Assembly: GCA_038232055.1 (NCBI GenBank)
Contig: JBBSIN010000011.1
Location: 1 to 46,731, forward strand
Reading direction: 5' to 3'
DNA length: 46,731 nt
Origin: JBBSIN01 sp038232055
GTDB taxonomy: Bacteria; Actinomycetota; Actinomycetes; JADGOV01
The translations under genes were made by a program, and so were the position numbers. Of this stretch, positions 17,338-26,107 are shown piece after piece; within the stretch, counting starts at the first letter, position 1, and each line of letters begins with the position of its first letter. A model generated the notes under the pieces. The model made no database searches and was not told where the DNA came from. It saw only the letters and a program-made list of their open reading frames with translations.

Positions 17338-17853
17338 CTAGCTCTGGTTGAAGAAACCACCTTCGGCGATGCGGCGCTTGTCCTCGGCGGTGATCTCGAC
17401 GTTGGCCGGGGAGAGCAAGAAGACCTTGTTGGTCACGCGCTCGATGCTCCCCCGCAGCCCGAAGATCAGCCCGGCCGCGAAGTCGACCAGCCGCTTGGCG
17501 TCCTGGTCGTCCATCTCGGTCAGATTCATGATCACCGGACTGCCGTCCCGGAAGTGCTCACCGATCGTGCGCGCCTCGTTGTAGGTGCGCGGGTGCAGGG
17601 TCGTGATCCGGTACGCCGGGCCGGCCGGCTTGGGTGCCGCTGCCTCCGGCCGGCGCTGGGCCGAGATGCCGGTCACCCGGCTGTCCTCGAGGCGGCGGAC
17701 GCTGCCGCGGCCGTTGCGATCCTCGACCTGACCGGAGCCGGCGGATCGAGCCGGCTCGTGCTCGTCCGCCTCGTCGGCGTACTCGTCGTACCGCTCGTCC
17801 TCCTCCTCGACGAGGCCGAGGTAGACCGCCATCTTGCGCATCGCGCCAGGCAT
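17338..17853 (-). CDS. sepF: Cell division protein SepF
   Basis: 171 aa. The N-terminal MRKMAVYLGLVE segment is the amphipathic membrane-binding helix of actinobacterial SepF, followed by an acidic linker (20-70) and the SepF core from about 80 (YRITTLHPRTYNEARTIGEHF ... VDFAAGLIFGLRG ... VFLLSP). SepF binds the FtsZ C-terminal tail and anchors the ring to the membrane; actinobacteria lack FtsA, so this is the main anchor. I chose ATG 17853 because it starts the known helix; an open frame upstream to 18024 shows no similarity. Confidence 0.96.
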   Translation of the reverse strand: MPGAMRKMAVYLGLVEEEDERYDEYADEADEHEPARSAGSGQVEDRNGRGSVRRLEDSRVTGISAQRRPEAAAPKPAGPAYRITTLHPRTYNEARTIGEHFRDGSPVIMNLTEMDDQDAKRLVDFAAGLIFGLRGSIERVTNKVFLLSPANVEITAEDKRRIAEGGFFNQS

Positions 17854-17935
17854 ACCGCTCGTCCTCCGGGTCTCGTGATCGGAATACGACAGAGGTGGGG
17901 AAGTACGCCGGATTCCCGCGCGCTGGGCGGCGATC

Positions 17936-18631
17936 CTACCGCAGGTTAGGCGAGCGACCGCCGAACACAGCGGTTCCGACACGCAGGTGTGTCGAGCCGT
18001 GCGCGAGGGCGATCTCCAGGTCACCGCTCATGCCGGAAGAGATCATGCTGGCCGTCGGGTGGGCGGCGCGGACCTCGGACGCGACCTCCCCGAGCCGGCC
18101 GAACGCGGCGGCCGGGTCCCCGTCGAGCGGAGCCACGGCCATGACGCCGCCCAGGTCAAGATGGGCAGCTCCCGCGACCCGGTCGGCCAGGGCCGGCACG
18201 TCGGCCGGCCGCGCTCCCCCACGCCCCTCCGCCTCGTCCAGGCTCACCTGCACCAGCCCGAGGATTCGACGATCGCTCGCCGCGGCCGCCTCGTCGAGCG
18301 CGTCGACGAGGGCCGGCCGGTCCAGGGAGTGCACGACGGCGGCGTAGCGGGCGACGGAGCGGCACTTGTTGCGCTGGAGTCGCCCGACGAAGTGCCAGGT
18401 CAGGCGCAGATCGACCAGCTCCGCAGCCTTCGCTTTCGCCTCCTGGTCGCGGTTCTCGCCCAGGTCGCGGGCGCCGAGGTCCGCGAGCAGGCGCACGTCG
18501 GCGGCCGGGAACGTCTTCGATACCGCGACCAGCGTCACGCCCGCCGGGTCGCGGCCGAGGCTGTCGCAGGCTGCCGCAATCCGACCCCGCACGGCCGTCA
18601 GCCCTGCCTGGATCTCCTCGGCGCGGGTCAT
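17936..18631 (-). CDS. yggS: YggS/PLPBP pyridoxal phosphate homeostasis protein
   Basis: 231 aa. TIM-barrel fold III PLP-binding family: the PLP lysine is K39 in LVAVSKT; also LGENRDQE, WHFVGRLQRNK, and the C-terminal SSGMSGDLEIALAHGSTHLRVGTAVFG signature. It binds PLP without known catalysis and controls vitamin B6 and amino acid pools. Its ATG overlaps the pgeF stop as ATGA (18628-18631), and it is 82 nt upstream of sepF, the standard actinobacterial order (ylmE). Confidence 0.95.
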   Translation of the reverse strand: MTRAEEIQAGLTAVRGRIAAACDSLGRDPAGVTLVAVSKTFPAADVRLLADLGARDLGENRDQEAKAKAAELVDLRLTWHFVGRLQRNKCRSVARYAAVVHSLDRPALVDALDEAAAASDRRILGLVQVSLDEAEGRGGARPADVPALADRVAGAAHLDLGGVMAVAPLDGDPAAAFGRLGEVASEVRAAHPTASMISSGMSGDLEIALAHGSTHLRVGTAVFGGRSPNLR

Positions 18632-19386
18632 GCCCGGCGTACCACGACACCGGCGAAGCGGCCGGTGACACTCGCCCGCCGATAGGAGTAGAAGCGGGCG
18701 TCCTCGTACGTGCAGCCGCCGACCCGCTCCACCCGACCGATGCCGTCGGCCAGCAGGAGCGCCGCAGCACCACTAGGCAGGTCCAGTGAGGGCGAGCCCC
18801 ACCGGGTCTGCGCCAGGCAGCCCGGCACGGTCGCAGCAACCTCCTGTTGCAGCTCGGACGGCACCTCGTAGCAGCACCCGCCGATCGACGGGCCGAGAAC
18901 TGCGACCGTCCGGGCAGGGTCGGCGCCCAGCTCGGTCATCGCGCAGATTGTCGCGTGCAGGACGCCGGCCACCAGACCCCGCCGCCCGGCGTGGGTCGCG
19001 GCGACGACGCCGGCGACGGGCTCGGCCAGCAACACCGGCAGGCAGTCGGCCACGAGGACCGCGAGCGGTACGCCGGGCAGCGCCGTCACGAGCGCGTCAG
19101 CCCCGGCCGCACCGCCGCGGGAGATACGTAAACGCCCGGCACGCCGGGAGGTGACCGTGGCGACCCCGGCGCCGTGCACCTGCTGTGTGACGTGCAGCGG
19201 CCGTGCCCCGAGCCAGCGTTCGACCAGGTGGCGGTTCGCGGTCACCACGCTGGGCTCGTCGCCGACGTGTCCCGCGAGGTTGAACTCGGCGTACGGTCCA
19301 GAGCTGACTCCACCGGCGCGGGTGGTGAATGCACCCAGAACAGCGTCGGGAAGAGGCGCGAGGAGCGGAAAAAGCTGCCCGCTCAC
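18628..19386 (-). CDS. pgeF: Peptidoglycan editing factor PgeF (YfiH/YlmD)
   Basis: 252 aa. Metal/active-site residues of the multicopper-like YfiH fold are present: H71 in QVHG, C115 in VADCLPVLL and H132 in THAGRRGL. FTTRAGGVSSGPY opens the protein. PgeF proteins have been reported to hydrolyse misplaced L-serine-containing muropeptide precursors and to act as a purine-nucleoside enzyme; which applies here is unknown. GTG 19386 shares its first base with the TAG stop of ftsZ, so translation is probably coupled. Confidence 0.94.
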   Translation of the reverse strand: MSGQLFPLLAPLPDAVLGAFTTRAGGVSSGPYAEFNLAGHVGDEPSVVTANRHLVERWLGARPLHVTQQVHGAGVATVTSRRAGRLRISRGGAAGADALVTALPGVPLAVLVADCLPVLLAEPVAGVVAATHAGRRGLVAGVLHATICAMTELGADPARTVAVLGPSIGGCCYEVPSELQQEVAATVPGCLAQTRWGSPSLDLPSGAAALLLADGIGRVERVGGCTYEDARFYSYRRASVTGRFAGVVVRRA

Positions 19387-20819
19387 TACTTCAGGAAGTC
19401 GGGGATGTCGAGGTCGTCGCTCTCGTCGTAGCCCGGGCGGCGAGCCTGCGTGCGCGCCGGCTGCTGCCGCTGCGAGCGCGGCGGCGATGGCTGCGAGCGC
19501 GGCGACTCCCCTCGGGCCGCGGCTTCTGCCGGCTGGTAGCGCCGCTCGCGCTCGCGATCGGCGGGCGGTCCCTCGGCCGGCCCGCCTCGATCGGCGTCCA
19601 GCCGGATGTCGCGCCGCGGCTCGTCGGCCGCGGTGCGCGACGGATCGTCGAGGCGGATCTCCCGCCGGGAAGCGTCGCCGGCAGATCGTGCTGCGGGCTC
19701 GCGCTGCGGCTCTCGACCCGGTTCGCCGCGCGTCCCCTCGCTGCGCGGCTCCTGCTGCGGCGGCTCCTGGTGCGGCGGCTCCTGGCGGGGTGGCCCGCGG
19801 CGGGGGTCGGTACGCGGCCCGTCGTCGCGCGGGTCGACCGCGAGCCGGCCAGCGTCGCGGCGGCGCTGCATGACGCCGCCGTCGAAGCCGGCGGCGATGA
19901 CGGTGACCCGGACCTCGTCGCCGAGCGCGTCGTCGATGACCGCGCCGAAGATGATGTTGGCTTCGGCGTGCGCCGCCTCGCTGATGAGCCGAGCGGCCTC
20001 GTTGATCTCGAAGAGCCCGAGGTCGGATCCGCCGGAGATGTTGAGGAGCACGCCATGCGCGCCGTCGATGGACGCTTCGAGCAAGGGACTGGCGATGGCC
20101 ATCTCCGCGGCGACCGACGCCCGGTCCTCGCCACGCGCTGACCCGATGCCCATGAGCGCCGAACCGGCACCGGCCATGACGGCCTTGACGTCGGCGAAGT
20201 CAAGGTTGATCAGGCCCGGCGTCGTGATGAGGTCGGTGATGCCCTGTACACCGGAGAGCAGCACCTGGTCGGCGGAGCGGAAGGCGTCGACGAGGCTGAC
20301 CTGCCGGTCGCTGATGGACAGCAGCCGGTCGTTCGGGATCACGATGAGCGTGTCGACCTCGGCGCGCAGCTCCTCGATGCCGGACTCGGCCTGCACGGCG
20401 CGGCGGCGACCCTCGAACGTGAAGGGCCGGGTCACGACGCCGATCGTCAGCGCACCGAGCGACTTCGCGATGCGGGCCACGACCGGGGCGCCACCCGTCC
20501 CCGTGCCACCGCCCTCGCCGGCGGTGACGAACACCATGTCGGCGCCCTTGATGACCTCTTCGATCTCGTCGGCATGGTCCTCGGCGGCCTTACGACCCAC
20601 CTCGGGGTTGGCGCCGGCGCCAAGGCCGCGGGTGAGCTCCCGGCCCACGTCCAGCTTCACGTCGGCGTCGCTCATGAGCAGCGCCTGCGCGTCGGTGTTG
20701 ATGGCGATGAACTCGACGCCCTTGAGGCCCACCTCGATCATGCGGTTGATGGCGTTGACACCACCTCCGCCGATCCCGACCACCTTGATGACGGCGAGGT
20801 AGTTCTGCGGTGCTGCCAC
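19386..20819 (-). CDS. ftsZ: Cell division protein FtsZ
   Basis: 477 aa, longer than the typical 380-450. The GTPase core (to about residue 318) has GIGGGGVNA at 15-23, the tubulin signature GGGTGTG at 103-109, and the T7 loop NLDFADV at 205-211. The intrinsically disordered linker (about 320-465) is long, rich in Arg, Pro and Gln, and contains two near-copies of RR(E/D)IRLD and a run of PPxQEPP-type repeats. The last residues DLDIPDFLK are the conserved peptide that binds SepF. GTG start at 20819. It heads a minus-strand run through pgeF, yggS, sepF and yggT. Confidence 0.98.
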   Translation of the reverse strand: MAAPQNYLAVIKVVGIGGGGVNAINRMIEVGLKGVEFIAINTDAQALLMSDADVKLDVGRELTRGLGAGANPEVGRKAAEDHADEIEEVIKGADMVFVTAGEGGGTGTGGAPVVARIAKSLGALTIGVVTRPFTFEGRRRAVQAESGIEELRAEVDTLIVIPNDRLLSISDRQVSLVDAFRSADQVLLSGVQGITDLITTPGLINLDFADVKAVMAGAGSALMGIGSARGEDRASVAAEMAIASPLLEASIDGAHGVLLNISGGSDLGLFEINEAARLISEAAHAEANIIFGAVIDDALGDEVRVTVIAAGFDGGVMQRRRDAGRLAVDPRDDGPRTDPRRGPPRQEPPHQEPPQQEPRSEGTRGEPGREPQREPAARSAGDASRREIRLDDPSRTAADEPRRDIRLDADRGGPAEGPPADRERERRYQPAEAAARGESPRSQPSPPRSQRQQPARTQARRPGYDESDDLDIPDFLK

Positions 20820-20876
20820 GTCTGGATGCCCTTCGCGCGGGAGGTGCGACCGAGGCAGGAACGCGCCCGGGCGCTG

Positions 20877-20915
20877 AACGAGCTGGGGAAGCTCTGGGCT
20901 AACGAGCTGGGGAAG
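20877..20915. repeat. 15-nt direct repeat in the ftsZ leader
   Basis: aacgagctggggaag occurs at 20877-20891 and 20901-20915, 24 nt apart, with a decayed third copy at about 20931-20940. It lies 58-96 nt upstream of the ftsZ start on the transcript side. Confidence 0.8.
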
Positions 20916-21178
20916 AGCTGAGGGAGCCCTAGCTGGGAAGCAGGGATAAGGCGGCGAAGCAGGGGAATCGGCCGCTCCCGATGGCGAAGGGAAGGCGCCA
21001 CCGCTGCCGGCGGGCTTGGCTGGCCGACGGCAACTCTACCGAAGGCCACCCTCACCCTCAGGTTGAGATTCAGTCGCTGTGCTATCAACCTGCGGCTTAG
21101 GGCTGGACATTAGACCGGCGTCGGTACCCGGTCAAGGCAACACGCGGCTCCGTTTGGACGTTGCCGGTCGCGGTTACG

Positions 21179-21246
21179 GAGCGGCCTTCCTGGATACGAC
21201 TGAGCGGCCTTGCTGGATACGACTGAGCGGCCGTCCTGGATACGAC
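21179..21246. repeat. 23-nt tandem repeat, three copies
   Basis: Three head-to-tail copies at 21179-21201, 21202-21224 and 21225-21246 (last one 22 nt). Each contains gagcggcc and ctggatacgac and differs at one or two positions. Confidence 0.9.
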
Positions 21247-21273
21247 GCGCGCCGAACCCGGGCGTGTGAAACT

Positions 21274-21366
21274 GGTCCGAGTAATCGTCCGAGGGGATCA
21301 TGGTGTCGCGAGCAGGGAAAACGTCAAGATCATGCCTCGGACGCTTCCTCGGACGACTCCCGGACG
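21274..21366. repeat. Dispersed inverted-arm repeat element, copy B
   Basis: Second copy of the element at 12791. Left arm: tccgag units at 21276 and 21288, 12 nt apart. Core 21294-21333 matches copy A at all but about eight positions of roughly 48. Right arm: tcggac units at 21337 and 21349 and a decayed third near 21360. It lies 30-120 nt upstream of the ftsQ 3' end, in the ftsZ promoter region. Confidence 0.85.
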
Positions 21367-21414
21367 ACCAGTAGGGCGATTCCTCGGGCGATCACTTCGG
21401 CGTACCGGCAACCG

Positions 21415-22143
21415 TCAGCGAGAGATGGTCACGACGTCGGGCGCTGACACGTCGTAGAGCTTTCCGTGCCGCTTGAGCAGGGGGACGAGGACCGCGGCCT
21501 TGACGGCGGAGGCGTCGGCGCCGCCCCACAGTACCCGGCGGCCGTCGCGCAAGACCAGCGTCACGGAGTTCCCACTCGCCGCCTCCAGCCGGCGCAACGA
21601 GGCGCGCAACCGTGCCGGCAGCGCGGTGAGGACGTCGAGCGTCGCACGGGTGGCCGGGTCGTCGGGTCCGACCGAGGCGAGACCGACGATGGGTAGCCGG
21701 CGCGGGGGTCGGGAGACCGTCGCGAACGCCACACCGGTGGCATCAACGAGCTGGTAGTCGCGGGCGCGCGGCACGGCCAGAATCGGCACCCGTTCGGCCA
21801 CGACGATTCGCACGCCGTGCGGCCACCGCTGGGTGACCCGCACCGAAGCCACGGCCGGGATCGCGCTGATCCGGCTGCGTACGGCCGATTCGTCCAGCAG
21901 GACCAGGGGCGTTCCGGCCCGCACGTGCGCGGCGCGGCGCACGTCGGCGGCGGCAACCCGGCTGGTGCCGCTGACCATCACGTCGTGGACCACGAAGAAC
22001 CCGGTGCCCAGCAGCAACCACCCGACCGCGCCGGCCAGGAGGATCGCCACCGCCGCCCCGACTCGCGGGGACCATCGCCTCGGCTGCCGTCGGCGGCGCC
22101 GCATCGGGAGCAACCCGATCATGCGCAGCCTCATCGTGCGCAT
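21415..22143 (-). CDS. ftsQ: Cell division protein FtsQ
   Basis: 242 aa. Basic cytoplasmic tail (RRRRR at 15-19), one transmembrane helix at about 29-51, then a POTRA domain from about 52 (FFVVHDVMVSGTSRV ... AVRSRISAIPAVASVRV) and the beta domain (IVVAERVPILAV). It bridges FtsL/FtsB-type partners and FtsW/FtsI at the septum. Start codons at 22143, 22134 and 22122 are all possible. In relatives it directly follows murC; here an MFS gene on the other strand intervenes, so it needs its own promoter within 22144-22241. Confidence 0.93.
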   Translation of the reverse strand: MRTMRLRMIGLLPMRRRRRQPRRWSPRVGAAVAILLAGAVGWLLLGTGFFVVHDVMVSGTSRVAAADVRRAAHVRAGTPLVLLDESAVRSRISAIPAVASVRVTQRWPHGVRIVVAERVPILAVPRARDYQLVDATGVAFATVSRPPRRLPIVGLASVGPDDPATRATLDVLTALPARLRASLRRLEAASGNSVTLVLRDGRRVLWGGADASAVKAAVLVPLLKRHGKLYDVSAPDVVTISR

Positions 22144-22241
22144 CCCTCGAGCCGTGCCGCCACCTCTTCGACGCTGTCATGTCCGGCCGAACGCAGGTCG
22201 TTGCCACGCCGACGCACGGACGTCCGTAGTTGACTGGCCGC

Positions 22242-23507
22242 ATGTGGCGGCGAACCTCCGGTCGGACGGTGCTCCGCAACCGCGACTTCCGCTGGCTGTG
22301 GACCGGGCAGGCGGTGAGCGCGGTAGGTGACATGATCTTCCCGGTCGCGGTGGCCGTGCAGGTCCTCGACGCCGGCGGAGACGCCACCGCGGTCGGCCTG
22401 GTGCTCGGCGGACGGTTCGCCGCTCTCGTGCTCTTCTCGCTGCTCGGCGGAGTGTGGGCCGACCGGTTGCCTCGCACCGCCGTCATGATCGGCGCGGATG
22501 TCCTGCGAGCGGTGGCGGTGGCGGGGCTGGCGCTGACACCCGGTACGCCGCCCGTCCTCGTCCTCGCCGGTCTCACGTTCCTGGTCGGTGCCGGCGAGGC
22601 GTTCTTCCGTCCGGCGTACGGCGCGCTGATCCCCTCCGTAGTACCTCAGCCGGACCTCACGCAGGCGAACGCGCTGACCGGCTCGTCGCTGCACTTCGCC
22701 CAGGTGATCGGCCCCGGCCTCGGAGGTGTCCTCGTCGCCGTAGCCGGCCCACGGGTTGCGTTCGGGCTCGACGCGCTGACCTTCGCGGTGAGCTGTGCCA
22801 CTCTGCTCGGTGTCGCCGAACCGGCATCGACGCCGCCGGAACGGCGCTCCGCGGTGCGTGAGATCGGTGAGGGCGTTCAGGCCGTTCGAGTTCGTCCGTG
22901 GATCGGTGCGGTCCTCACGCTCGCCGCAGCCCAGCTGATGCTCGCGTTCGCGCCGGTGATGGTGCTGCTGCCGGTGATCGCCCGCGAACGGCTGGGTGGC
23001 GCGTCGTCGTACGGTCTCGTCCTCTCGGCCGGCGCGGTGGGCGCCCTCGTCGGAGCGCTGCTCGCCGGGCGGCTCCGCCCGGCACGGCCCGGTCTCGTCG
23101 GCATCCTCGGTTTGGTGCCGCTCGCGCTGCAGCCCGTGGCGCTGTGGGTGTCGCTCGACCTCGGCTGGGTTTGCGTGCTGTTCTTCGTCGCCGGGCTGGG
23201 CCTCGGCCCGTTCATCGTCTACTGGGAGAGCGCGCTGCAAGTCGACGTCCCGAAGCACCTACTCGCCCGCGTGGTGTCCCTCGACTGGATGTGCAGCTTC
23301 GCCCTGCTGCCTGTCGGCCTGGCGCTGGTCGGTCCGGTGCTTCACCTGGTCGGCCGCGGACCCGTGCTCGTCGTCGCCGCGCTCGTGCAGAGCGTCCCGA
23401 CCCTGCTTCTGCTGCTCGTTCCCGGCGTTCCCGAGTTTCGGACACCGGCAACTTCGGACGACGAGTCAGTGGGCGCGGCGGCGGCGGTTCCCTCGGCGTA
23501 CCGCTGA
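22242..23507 (+). CDS. MFS transporter (MFS_3 / EntS-like exporter)
   Basis: About 421 aa with roughly ten to twelve hydrophobic segments. The opening RNRDFRWLWTGQAVSAVGD and the loop GGVWADRLPR (motif A-like) are typical of the MFS_3/DHA exporter group, as is AFFRPAYGALIPS. The substrate is unknown; relatives export siderophores or drugs. ATG 22242 is preferred over an in-frame TTG at 22230; no strong ribosome binding site is seen for either. Orientation is opposite to its neighbours: it converges with murC (16 nt between stops) and diverges from ftsQ (98 nt). It therefore breaks the murC-ftsQ junction. Confidence 0.88.
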   Translation: MWRRTSGRTVLRNRDFRWLWTGQAVSAVGDMIFPVAVAVQVLDAGGDATAVGLVLGGRFAALVLFSLLGGVWADRLPRTAVMIGADVLRAVAVAGLALTPGTPPVLVLAGLTFLVGAGEAFFRPAYGALIPSVVPQPDLTQANALTGSSLHFAQVIGPGLGGVLVAVAGPRVAFGLDALTFAVSCATLLGVAEPASTPPERRSAVREIGEGVQAVRVRPWIGAVLTLAAAQLMLAFAPVMVLLPVIARERLGGASSYGLVLSAGAVGALVGALLAGRLRPARPGLVGILGLVPLALQPVALWVSLDLGWVCVLFFVAGLGLGPFIVYWESALQVDVPKHLLARVVSLDWMCSFALLPVGLALVGPVLHLVGRGPVLVVAALVQSVPTLLLLLVPGVPEFRTPATSDDESVGAAAAVPSAYR

Positions 23508-23522
23508 CGCCGCCGCCACCAC

Positions 23523-25004
23523 TCATGGTCGCCGGGCCAGGCGATCAAGTATCTCCCCGCCCAGCATGGTGACGTCGCCGGCGCCGAGCGTGAGGACCAT
23601 GTCGCCGGAGGTCGCCGCCGCGGCGGCTCGATCCGCCACCGCCGACCACGACGGCTCGAAGGCGACCCGGTCGCCGGCCAGGGGCACCGCCGCGGCGACG
23701 GTGGCTCCGCTGACGCCTGGGATGGGGTCCTCCCCCGCCGAGTACACCTCCATCACCACGACGTCATCGGCGAGACCGAGGGCTCGACCGAACTCGGCGG
23801 CGAAGCCGGCGGTGCGGCTGTAGCGGTGCGGCTGGAAGACGGCCACGACCCGGCCGCCGCCGGCCACCTCCCGGGCCGCTCGAAGCGCAGCCTCGATCTC
23901 CGTTGGATGGTGGGCGTAGTCGTCGAAGACGCGGACACCGCCCGCGGTTCCCTTGAGCTCGAACCGTCGGCGGGCGCCGGGAAAGACCGCCAGACCAGCG
24001 GCGATGTCCGCGAACGGGAAGCCTAGCCCGAGAGCCGCCGTCAGCGCCGCGGCGGAGTTGAGCACGTTGTGCCGGCCGGGCACGCGCAGTCGGACGGTGC
24101 CAAGTCGCTCGCCGCGCCAGCGGGCGGTGTACGACGCCGTGCCACCGGCGAGCGCGACGTCGGAGACGACCAGCTCGGCCGCCGGGTCGGTGGCATAGCT
24201 GCGGACGTCGCGGCCGAGCGCACGTGCGGCGGCGGCGACCCTCGCCGCGCCGGGGTCGTCGCCACAGGTCACCAGGAACCCGGCCGGGTCGACCCGGCCC
24301 ACGAACGATGCGAACGCCGCCTCGACCGCGTCGAGGCCGCCGTAGAAGTCCAGATGGTCGACCTCGACGTTGGTGACAATTGCGGCGTACGGCGAGAGCA
24401 GCAAGAACGACCCGTCGCTCTCGTCGGCCTCGGCCACGAACTGGCGGCCGCTGCCCGCGTGGGCGTTGGAACCTGGCTCGCCGAGGTCGCCGCCGATCGC
24501 GAACGAGGGGTCGGCCCCACAGTGCTGGAGCGCGACGGTGAGCATCGAGGTCGTCGTGGTCTTGCCGTGGGTGCCGGCGACCGCCACGCCTTGGCGACCG
24601 GACATGACGGAGGCGAGGGCAGCCGCCCGGGGCAGCACCCGCAAGCCCCGCCGGCGGGCCTCCACCAACTCCGGGTTGGTCTCGCGGATGGCGCTCGACA
24701 CGACGACGGTCTGGGCCGCGGCGACGTGCGCAGGGGCGTGCCCGACGCGCACGTCGGCGCCGAGAGCCGCGAGCGCGGCAAGGGTGCGGGAGTCCTTCGC
24801 GTCACTTCCGGAAACTCGCACGCCGCGCGCCAACAGGATTCGGGCGATACCGCTCATGCCGGCGCCGCCGATGCCGACGAAGTGCACCCGCCCCAGCGCC
24901 TCGGCCCGGCGAAGCTCCTTGGCGCCGGAACCTTGGGGGCTGCCCGGGGCGTCCGGGACGTCGGCGGCGCCGGGCCGTCCGCCCGCGTCGGAGAGCACCG
25001 TCAC
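23523..25004 (-). CDS. murC: UDP-N-acetylmuramate-L-alanine ligase
   Basis: 493 aa. Rossmann domain with GIGGAGMSG at 45-53, ATP loop GTHGKTTTT at 144-152, and the C-terminal DDYAHHPTEI motif typical of MurC. It adds L-Ala to UDP-MurNAc, the first Mur ligase step. GTG 25004 overlaps the murG stop as GTGA; the preceding 30 residues are disordered. The gene ends 16 nt from the convergent MFS gene. Confidence 0.97.
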   Translation of the reverse strand: MTVLSDAGGRPGAADVPDAPGSPQGSGAKELRRAEALGRVHFVGIGGAGMSGIARILLARGVRVSGSDAKDSRTLAALAALGADVRVGHAPAHVAAAQTVVVSSAIRETNPELVEARRRGLRVLPRAAALASVMSGRQGVAVAGTHGKTTTTSMLTVALQHCGADPSFAIGGDLGEPGSNAHAGSGRQFVAEADESDGSFLLLSPYAAIVTNVEVDHLDFYGGLDAVEAAFASFVGRVDPAGFLVTCGDDPGAARVAAAARALGRDVRSYATDPAAELVVSDVALAGGTASYTARWRGERLGTVRLRVPGRHNVLNSAAALTAALGLGFPFADIAAGLAVFPGARRRFELKGTAGGVRVFDDYAHHPTEIEAALRAAREVAGGGRVVAVFQPHRYSRTAGFAAEFGRALGLADDVVVMEVYSAGEDPIPGVSGATVAAAVPLAGDRVAFEPSWSAVADRAAAAATSGDMVLTLGAGDVTMLGGEILDRLARRP

Positions 25005-26104
25005 GCCGCCTGCTTCCCCGCGGCGGTGATCACCATGCGGGCGAGGGCGACATCGGCGTCGCGCCGCCCAAAGCGGATGGCCGCGGCGCCCATCGCTCGC
25101 AGGCGCGCAGCGTCGAGGAGCAGCGGCACGACCCGTTCGCGGAGCACGGTCGCGTCGAGCGCGGCATCCTCGACGAGGCAACCGCCGCCGGCCGCGACGA
25201 CCGGCGCGGCGTTGAGCCGTTGCTCACCGTTGCCCACCGGCAGCGGCACGTAGACCGCGGGCAGCCCGACGGCCGCCAGCTCCGCGCACGTCATCGCGCC
25301 CGCCCGGCACAGGGCTAGGTCGGCGGCCGCATACGCGAGCTCCATCCGCTCGACGTAGGGCAGCACGACGTACGCCGGATCGCCCGGCCCCTGAGGCGGC
25401 AGCGCGGCCGCGACGTCGGGGGCGTTCTTCGGCCCGGCCACGTGCAGCACCTGTACGCCGGCCGCCACCAGTGCCGGCGCGGCGGCGGTGACCGCCTCGT
25501 TGATCCGCCTGGCGCCCTGCGAGCCACCCGTGACGAGCAGCGTCGGGCGGTCGGCGTCGAGTCCAAGTGTGCTGCGTGCGCCGCCTCTTCTCGCCTCGCG
25601 GTCGAGCGTGGCGATGGCTGCCCGGAGCGGGATACCCACGTAGGCGGCGTTCGGGAGCGGGCAGCCGGGCGTCGCCACCCCGACGTGGCGGGTGAGGCGG
25701 GCGCCGACCCGGTTGGCGAGGCCGGGACGGGCGTTGGCCTCGTGCACGACGATCGGCACCCGTCGCCGCCGGGCCGCCAGATAGCCGGGAAGCGCGACGT
25801 AGCCGCCGAACCCGGCGAGCACGTCGGCGCCGGTCTCGTCGAGCACCCGGGCGGCGGCCCGCACCGCGGCGGCGAGCCGTCCGGGTACGGTCGCCAGGTC
25901 GCCGGTCAGGCGGCGGGGAAGCGGCACCGACGGGATCAGCGCCAGCCGGTATCCCCGAGCCGGCACCAGGGAGGTCTCCAGCCCGCGCTCGGTACCCAAC
26001 GCGGTGACCTCCACCCCCGGGACGAGGCGGCGCAGCGCGTCGGCCAGGGCGAGCGCCGGCTCGACGTGCCCGGCGGTGCCGCCACCAGCGAGGACGACGT
26101 GCAC
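25001..26104 (-). CDS. murG: UDP-GlcNAc:lipid I N-acetylglucosaminyltransferase
   Basis: 367 aa. GT-B fold: the acceptor glycine loop GGGTAGH at 7-13, GGYVALPG in the N-domain, and the donor-site region TGGSQGARRIN and ELAAVGLPAVYVPLP. It converts lipid I to lipid II on the inner face of the membrane. ATG 26104 lies 3 nt after the ftsW stop. Confidence 0.97.
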   Translation of the reverse strand: MHVVLAGGGTAGHVEPALALADALRRLVPGVEVTALGTERGLETSLVPARGYRLALIPSVPLPRRLTGDLATVPGRLAAAVRAAARVLDETGADVLAGFGGYVALPGYLAARRRRVPIVVHEANARPGLANRVGARLTRHVGVATPGCPLPNAAYVGIPLRAAIATLDREARRGGARSTLGLDADRPTLLVTGGSQGARRINEAVTAAAPALVAAGVQVLHVAGPKNAPDVAAALPPQGPGDPAYVVLPYVERMELAYAAADLALCRAGAMTCAELAAVGLPAVYVPLPVGNGEQRLNAAPVVAAGGGCLVEDAALDATVLRERVVPLLLDAARLRAMGAAAIRFGRRDADVALARMVITAAGKQAA

Positions 26105-26107
26105 GAG

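Larger units (their letters stand above)
20820..21414. other. Repeat-rich spacer between ftsQ and ftsZ
   Basis: About 595 nt without a gene. It holds a 15-nt direct repeat pair near ftsZ, a 23-nt tandem triplication and copy B of the dispersed element. The ftsZ promoter must lie here, but I could not settle on a convincing -35/-10 pair; the segment 21040-21110 has less GC and is the most likely place. Confidence 0.7.
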
